Positions 57,082 through 64,000 of a stretch of 64,000 nt of DNA are shown here, piece by piece. The stretch is from Plantago major. Taxonomy: Eukaryota > Streptophyta > Magnoliopsida > Lamiales > Plantaginaceae. The notes below the pieces were generated by a model that saw nothing but the letters and a program-made list of their open reading frames with translations, was not told the origin of the DNA and did not search any database. The stretch is from assembly GCA_026545765.1 (NCBI GenBank), contig JAIFAC010000119.1, forward strand, positions 62,001 through 126,000, in the 5' to 3' direction. The stretch's first letter is position 1, and each line of letters begins with the position of its first letter. The translations under genes and the position numbers were made by a program.

Positions 57082-57939
57082 TTCCGTTGGCACTCAAGCA
57101 TATAAGCCTTCTGCCTACTTACTCTTTAGCTTTATAATTGCGACCAAGCTCTTGATTCTAAGTAGCACGAAAGTTCTATGTGTCCTGATCCTTAACAAGC
57201 CTTGCTATCTGTGAAGGAGTTGAATCAAAAGATCAAGTATCCGAAGTTTCATTCTCCGTAACATTTAACATGGACTTGGGTCAAGAAGAACATATCACCA
57301 CACATTGTGAAGTGTGTTAAGTGACTTTTGTTCAAGAAGGTAGTATTACATAACTGTGGAAGTTATTAATCTACCAATCTGACAAACTCTTCTTAACCAA
57401 CACCATACACGGGTGGAGTATAGGAAGTACTTAGTTTGGGAAACTAAGGAACAACTCCAAGGTTACTGAGCATAGGAAGTACTTAGTTTGGGAAACTAAG
57501 GAATTTCAAAGGTTTCGAGTAGGAAGTACTGGTCAGATCCGGAATAACTCAGGGGGAACACTTGGTTGGGAACTTAGTGTAAAAGGGAATCAAGAGATAG
57601 GATTATTGTAATGTGAACTCAATATCTATCTTAGTGAATTTCAAGTCCTGAGAAACGGCGAGTGGATTAGTTGAAGGATTACGCCACCTTGAGATACCAC
57701 TATAAAAAGACGAGTTATTTACTTTCAGCAATTTACTTATCGTTCTCTTTATCCCGCTAAGTATTTAAACACATTATATCTTGCTGAGCACGTGCACTTA
57801 TCATAGAAAAGTCTTCCACTCTTATTATAAGTATCAGATATCTTCACACATATATGAGAAACTGTTTTATCGACAAAAGTTTTAAAAGACTATTCATCCC
57901 CCCCCCTAGTCTTTTACTTGGCCGTTATCTGGACCAACA
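57077..57939 (+). repeat. Element C 5' LTR, second part
   Basis: Begins with the second CATAG and continues the LTR to ...CCGTTATCTGGACCAACA. It holds the palindrome array (about 57412-57560, CTTAGTTTGGGAAACTAAG-type units) and a 9-C run (57898-57906). The primer site follows at once. Confidence 0.88.
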
Positions 57940-57941
57940 AG

Positions 57942-57953
57942 TGGTATTAGAGC
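57942..57953 (+). other. Element C primer-binding site
   Basis: TGGTATTAGAGC, one base off the initiator-Met primer phrase, two bases inside the 5' LTR end. Confidence 0.8.
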
Positions 57954-58040
57954 AGGAGGTTCCCAAGCCTTCTGCACTGAACCTAGATCCCAGAGAAGTG
58001 CCCGCTAACTGCTTTTCACCTACACTTGATTTGTTTGTTT

Positions 58041-60450
58041 AGTGTGATTGCTGTAGGAAGTCTTTAAGTGACGCTCCAATTCTCAAGCCAGAGAACTGTG
58101 AGAAATGGAAGAACATGATGCTCCACCTAGAAGCCATCAGTGATGAAATGATCGACGTGATAAAGAATGGCCCCATAGTCATTCAACAACTCAAGCAGGG
58201 CAAGGATGTTTCTAATGGTAGAGACAGAAATCCCACTAAGGAAGAACCAATTGGTGGTTCCTCACAGACAGATGCGTCAACCAGTGGAAGACCTACTGGT
58301 CAAGTTGTTTATGAGCCAAAGCCCAGAGAGCTCTGGACATCGGAAGATGCCAAGAGAAATCGACTGGATGGTTAGGCTTGTAATATCATCATACGTTCCA
58401 CTCCAGAGCACATACAGTGTAAACTGTGGGGTGCAAAAACGGCAAAAGTGGTTTGGCAACTGATTGAAGAAATCTGTGCCAGCACTAAGAAAACAAAGGA
58501 AAATAAGTTCGAAGTTTTGAAGCTCAAATTCCAAAACTTTAAACAAGGTCCCACAGAGACTCTTGAAGAACTAGATTTCCGGTTTACAACACTAATGAGT
58601 GAAATGGATGCACTTGGTGAAAGTGAGAGATACTCTAACTCTGAAAAGGTTAAGACTATCGTGAGAAGCTTGAATCAAAACTGGGAACATACTTAGTACT
58701 TTTATTTCAACCAAGGAATGCCAAATATCACTCCAGTAGAACTCTTTTCTCACATAGCTACTGTCAACTATGAAACTACTCAGAGAGGACAAGTGGTTGC
58801 TGAGAAAGTTCACAATGTTGCTTTAATGACACAAGGTACTTCTGAAAAGAAGGATACCAAAGAAATGAATGAGGAAGATGCTCTTTCTGTGAAGCAAATG
58901 AGAAAATATGTCAGTCAGGAGATTGAGAGAAGAAAAGCCAAAGAGAAGCTGAAAAAACATCTAGGCTCAAACTATCACCAGTACAAAAATATATGCCAAG
59001 CTTGTCAATGTTTACCAAAGAAGCATCTAGTACTGAGGAAGCAGAAATCGAAAACGATATCTGTTTCTATTGTCAGAAACCTGGTCATTTTAAAAGGGAC
59101 TGCCCTGCTTTCAATAAGCTAAAGACAGGTGACAAGAAAGAAAGAAGAAATTTCAAGAGAGGTCAGAGAGCTATGCTCACTGAAGAAAGGAAAAAGATTC
59201 AAGTCCAACTGGATGCTCTTGATATTGAGTCAGAATCTGAGGAAGAAGACTCAGATGACTCCAAACTACCTTCACCAGAGTTATGTGGCATCACTCATGA
59301 ATTAGTTGACTTTGGTCAAAAGAAAAGGGAATTGTGTGGGGTTGCTGAGGAGATCCATCCAGATTGCTCCAACATTGAACCTTGCCTAATGGCTGACAAG
59401 GTAACCAACATTTCTAAATTCATAAACTATGAGAGTGATGAGGAAGGAATCAGAGATCTAGAACATCTCAGAAGAGAACTTGATCTCTACGAAAGAGAAT
59501 TTCTAATGGTTCGAGCTAGAGCCGAAATTCTTGAAGAAGAAAAGAATTCTTTTGAAAAGGAAAATTCACAATTACTCAAGATATCTGAGAAAAAGGATGC
59601 CGAAAATGCATTTTTCAAAGCACAAATATCTGAGACGGAGAAGTCACACAGAAAGGCAATGGATATACTCCAAAAGGAATATAAAGATCTTCTTTCTGAA
59701 AATGAGGAACTCAAAAAGAAAGAACTATCTTTTCAATCCAATGCCAAAGCTAGTGTCACTCTTACTGAAGTACACTCTTATTTAAGAGATCCTTCAAAAA
59801 AGAGAGGACTTGGGCTGGACACACAAACAAAAAGTTCTACCACTCTGAATAAGAGTGATGAAAGAATAACATTTGTTAGTGCTTAGCAAGATGGTTCCCA
59901 AACAACCTATAGCATTGGTAAAAAAGCTAAGGCTGTTAACAAAGGTAAGGAAGTTAAGCACAAACCATCGAGGGAAAACAAGTCCCCAAGAAAATCGGAA
60001 AAGGTTTCAAAAGAAACAATGCACTAAAAGTGCAATCACCCACAAGTTATATGTTCTAGGAAAGGAAAAATTGCAGAGTCAAATTTTCCCAATGTACCAT
60101 TTTTCGAAGAAATAATGATCCAGAGATTAGTGAAGTCACGAGAGAAGATCTCGAAAGCAAAAGGTGCTCGAAATGGCATCGCTACAAAGCCATCTGAAAG
60201 ATACTTTCTCAAAGATTATAAACAAGAGCAAGACCAATGGATGAATGCTGAATCAAGATAGCAATCATCGGCGGAAGAAAGAAAGCACGACCACTCTGAA
60301 TGCCAGGCTAGAAGGAATCTGAGAAGGAAAACCGAACTCCCTGAAAAGTCGACTTAGCAACCTGACAGGTATCTGAAAGCACCAAAGGGAGCACCAAGGA
60401 ACACTCCAAGAAGGAAAATAGTTTTAAATGATGATGACACTAGTCATTTA
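58041..60450 (+). pseudogene. Element C gag region
   Basis: Plus-strand gag: N-terminal part (58115-58375), FKQGPTETLEELDFRFTTLM (58448-58696), a zinc knuckle CFYCQKPGHFKRDCP near 59062-59106, then a long acidic and coiled-coil stretch (to 59886) rich in E and K heptads. This is the clearest gag of the three Sireviruses here. A handful of breaks. Confidence 0.85.
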
Positions 60451-60579
60451 CCTAAAATTCCTCCTTATGTTCCAGTAAGACAAAAGAATGCCCCAATGAA
60501 GTTCATTCAGAAATGGATTCCTACAGGGAGATTCTTTAGTCCAGAAGGTTCCATTGTTGGAATGAGAGCCTAACTCCAT

Positions 60580-63500
60580 GTTTCCTGTTTTGTGCAGAAC
60601 ACTCTGAGGAAGAACCCGAAGTGGCATTTTGATAGTGGATGTGGGAATCACATGACAGGAGACAAATCAAATCTGGTTAACAACAGAGAATGTGATAAAT
60701 GACCAATTATTAGATTTGCTGGAGGAGATGAAAATCTAACCATAGGTTTTGGCGATCTGAAGCTTGGAGTTCTTACAATCACTAAAGTACTACATGTAGA
60801 GGGATTGAAAGATAATCTCCTAAGCATGAGTCAATTGGTAGACAAAGGGTACTCTGTAAAGATCAAGTCAAAACTATGCAAATTGATTGACAATGAGTCA
60901 AAGCAGACAGTCTTGGTTGCTAGGCGGAAAGGAAATCTCTATGTTGCTGACTGGGCATCTGCCACAACTGAAGAATGTCTGATGGTGAGTCAATCTGGCC
61001 ACACTGAAGAAAATTGGCTCTGGCATAAAAGAATGAGTAACTTGAACTTCAAAACTCTGAACAAGCTAGCCAAGAAAGAATTGGTGGTTGGATTACCCAA
61101 AATGTCATATAGAAAAGATGGTGTATACTCAGCTTGCCAAATGGGGAAACAATCCAAAACAACTTTCAATTATAAACTAGACACTCCAAAGAAAAGCCAA
61201 CGCAAATGTTACATATGGATCTTTTGAATCCTCCGTCACCAGCCTATGCAGAAAGAAGTATGGTCTAGTTGTTGTTGATGATTACTCAAGATTCACTGGG
61301 TCAGATTTCTCAAACAAAATCTAATGCAAGGGTTGAAATACCCAACTTGTCAATAAGCTTGAAGTCATGAAAATGACAAGGTATCAGAATCGTAACATAC
61401 CATGGTATCGAAGTTTGTGAACCAAGACATAAAAGAATTTTGTACCAAAAGGTATACAACATCAACTATCTTCAAGAAGTACACCACAACAAAATGGTGT
61501 TGAAAGGAAGAATAGGACTTAAAAGAATCAAGAAGAACAATGCTTATTAATCAAATAAGTGAAATCTATCGGTCAAGTCAACACAACCTGCTACACTCAA
61601 AATAGATGTTTGATTAACAAACACCATGACAAAACTCCTGATGAAGTTTTGATTGGTAGACCCCCTAGTATCAAACATCTAAGGGTGTTTGGTTGTAGAT
61701 GTTTTGTTCTTAACAATGGAAAAGAATACTTGAGAACATTTCAACCAAAAGCAAATGAAGGAGTATTTCTTGGTTATTCTCTGAATAGCAAAGCCTACAA
61801 ACTATACAACAAAAGAACTCAAAAGATTGAAGAATCTGTTCATGTAGTTTTCTATGAAGGAAACAAGAAAGTATCCTTGAATGAAGAACTCTCAGATAGG
61901 TTCAAAGAACTAATGATTAAAGATTCTGAAGAAGAATCCTCAAAAGGAAATAATTATGTCATTCACTTAGAGGATGACTCTGACGATGAAAAGCAACCAT
62001 TGCTTAGTAACAACCAGATGACTCTAAGACATGATGAAGAATTTCCTATGAGAATTCCAGAAATGGAACAGGTTACTGAGAATCTTCATCATGAAGAGGT
62101 TTCTGAGAATGAGATTGGTGATAATACAATCCCAGATATATCTAACACTGAAAAAGTGTCAGATATCTATGGCATTTCTCGTGTGCCAGATATCTCAAAT
62201 ACTGAACAAGTATCTTGTCAAGATCATAATGATTCACATTCAGATCAAAATGATATTGATCCTACTAGTTCAAAACCCATTATAAAATGTATAAGAGATC
62301 ATCCTGCTAAGGATGTGATTGGTCCTTTAGACCAAGGGGTTAGAACTAGGAGAGCAATTGCTGGAAATGCAGACTCTCTCTATGGATGTTTCATCTCAAA
62401 CATTGAACCTAAAACTATAGAAGAAACATTGAAAGATCAAGATTGGATCTCTGCAATGCAAGAAGAGTTGGATCAATTTGAGGGAAACAAAGTGTGGAAA
62501 CTGGTTTCATTTGTTGATGGAATATCTGTAATTGGAACCAAGTGGGTTTTCAGAAACAAAATGAATGAGTCTGGTGAAATAACCAGAAACAAAGCAAGGT
62601 TGGTTGCCAAGGGATTCACCCAGACTGGAGGACTAGATTTTGATGAGTCATATGCTCCAGTTGCAAGATTGGATGCAATTAGACTATTTCTAGCCTTTGC
62701 AGCTCATAATGACTTTAAAGTTTATCAAATGGATGTCAAAAGTGCATTCCTAAACGGTGAACTTGCTGAGGAAGTCTATGTTGAACAACCACCAGGCTTG
62801 GAAGTTTCCACAGAAAGTAGAATGGTCTATAAGCTTCGTAAAGCTCAGATGGATCAAACAGCTCCTAGAGCATGGTATGATACTTTAGCCAAATACTTGC
62901 TGGAAAGTTGCTTCAAGAAAGGAGATGTTGATAAAACACTCTTTACTTTGAACCATGAAGGGAAACTACTTTTAGTTCAAGTATATGTTGATGACATTAT
63001 ATTTGGATCTAAAGACAAGCAACTTTGTGAAGACTTTGCTGAGCTCATGAAAAGTAAATTTGAGATGAGCATGATGGGAGAATTGAACTACTTCCTAGGC
63101 TTGCAAGTCAAGCAACTTAATGATGATTCAAACAAAGTATGCAAAAGACATGCTCAACATGTTCAATCTAAAGCCTTCTGAAAAGAATGCTAAGATACCG
63201 ATGAGCATTGGAACCAAAATGACCTATACTGAATCTGATAAGAGTGTTGAAGAACACAAGTATAGGAAATTGATTGGGTCTCTTACCTCACTGCAAGTAG
63301 ACCTAATATTCAATATGCATTTGGAGTGTGTGCTAGATTTCAGAGAAATCCAATGCAATCACACTACAACATTGCTACGAAAATATTAAGGTATGTAAAG
63401 GGTACTATAGAAGTTGGATTGTGGTATCCAAAAGACAATGGATTGAGTTTAGTTGGCTATTCTGATACTGACTATGCTGGATCATTGCTTGATAGAAAAA

Positions 63501-63860
63501 TCACTTCAGGAACTTGTCAATTTCTTGGTGCCAGATTAATATCATGGTTCAGCAAGAAACAAAACTCAATTGCCACATTCACCACAGAGGCTGAATATAT
63601 TGTTGTTGGGTGTTGTGCTTCACAGATATTGTGGATACAACAACAACTCAGAGACTATGAGATCAATGAAGAGAAAACTCCTATTTTCTATGACAACACA
63701 AGTGCTATTTCCATAACTCAGAATCCTAAGTTTCATGCAAGAACAAAGCACATTGATGTTAGACCCACTTCATTAGAGATCATGTTGAAAAAGGCAATAT
63801 AGAGATACTCAAGATTGGTACTGAAGACCAACTTGCAGATATCTTTACAAAGCCTTTACA
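60580..63860 (+). pseudogene. Element C pol region
   Basis: Protease near 60620-60665 (HFDSGCGNHMTGD), pre-integrase zone (60805-61227, LWHKRMSNLNFKTLNKLAKK), integrase C-terminal part and reverse transcriptase within a 540-codon frame at 61559-63181 ([25 protein letters not shown] near 62985), and RNase H (63326-63802). Best-preserved pol in the window, yet with some breaks. The extra region expected after it would lie beyond 64000. Confidence 0.88.
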
Positions 63861-64000
63861 AGAAAGGTGTTCTTAACGCTGAGACATAGTCTGGGTTAAT
63901 GGAGCTACCTAAGGAACCTAAAGTTCTAATCTCCGACGGAACTCGAAGGAGAAAGATATCCAAACGGCATCTAGATATCTAAGGCAAAAAGGTATCTGAG

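Larger units (their letters stand above)
38192..64000 (+). mobile_element. Element C: Sirevirus-type Copia retroelement, plus strand, split by element B and cut by the window edge
   Basis: The 5' LTR begins TGTTAGGAATATCTG at 38192, is interrupted after 38659 by element B, resumes at 57077 and ends ...GGACCAACA at 57939. Then come the initiator-Met-type primer site, gag and pol, all on the plus strand; the rest lies beyond 64000. It is the same family as A and B. Its pol is the best preserved of the three, with only a handful of breaks in the visible part. C must predate B. Its left flank is TCCAC (38187-38191), but the right end needed to confirm a duplication is outside. Confidence 0.88.

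Noticed and set aside
1-64000. tRNA, rRNA and small RNA genes
   Set aside because: No cloverleaf-type sequence or rRNA words were found by eye. The initiator-Met-like phrases are retroelement primer sites. A tRNAscan-SE run would settle it.

Overview
The window is nuclear DNA from a flowering plant, most likely a eudicot. It holds one recognisable host gene, a phospholipase D of the alpha class on the minus strand (coding parts 19397-23937). Almost everything else is transposable-element sequence: Sirevirus-type Copia retroelements, a Tork/Tnt1-like Copia element, a PIF/Harbinger derivative, a CACTA-like element, a MITE pair and LINE debris. No rRNA, tRNA, CRISPR or bacterial-type feature was seen.

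Layout, left to right. 1-2408: AT-rich flank with an RNase H-like remnant, a 125-bp MITE with TTA target duplications and a 15-bp tandem repeat. 2409-16556: element A, a broken minus-strand Sirevirus with both LTRs. 16557-19396: spacer with a LINE 3' fragment (zf-RVT domain) between two ACCGCCCGCC-rich blocks. 19397-about 24100: PLD-alpha gene, four coding exons plus a probable leader intron. 24125-26277: spacer. 26278-29036: a diverged solo Sirevirus-type LTR (D) carrying a 1218-bp Harbinger derivative. 29037-32066: RNase H remnant, a possible gypsy-type LTR piece with two tandem arrays, and a second MITE copy. 32072-37271: element E, a Tork/Tnt1-like Copia element with a perfect 5-bp target duplication. 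38192-64000: a nest. Plus-strand Sirevirus C starts at 38192; its 5' LTR is split at 38659 by minus-strand Sirevirus B (38660-57076, target duplication CATAG), then resumes and runs through primer site, gag and pol off the right edge. B itself carries a CACTA-like element with a 460-bp GGT-rich core (43823-44892) and a solo LTR of its own family (47638-49245).

Order of events: C inserted, then B into the LTR of C, then the CACTA-like element and another Sirevirus (now a solo LTR) into B. Likewise D came before its Harbinger passenger.

Three signals stand out. First, every Sirevirus-type LTR holds about four tandem ~50-bp units, each a short palindrome around a CCC loop. Between families the two arms change together, and the array lies downstream of the LTR TATA box, so it would be in the transcribed leader. 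Second, repeat copies differ from one another in a stereotyped way: CAG/CTG in one copy is a CG-containing string in another. This looks like a base-calling effect of CHG methylation more than evolution. Third, the PLD-alpha gene keeps all its splice sites and motifs but has several small frame disruptions, some at homopolymers, so consensus quality is a live concern for the whole window.
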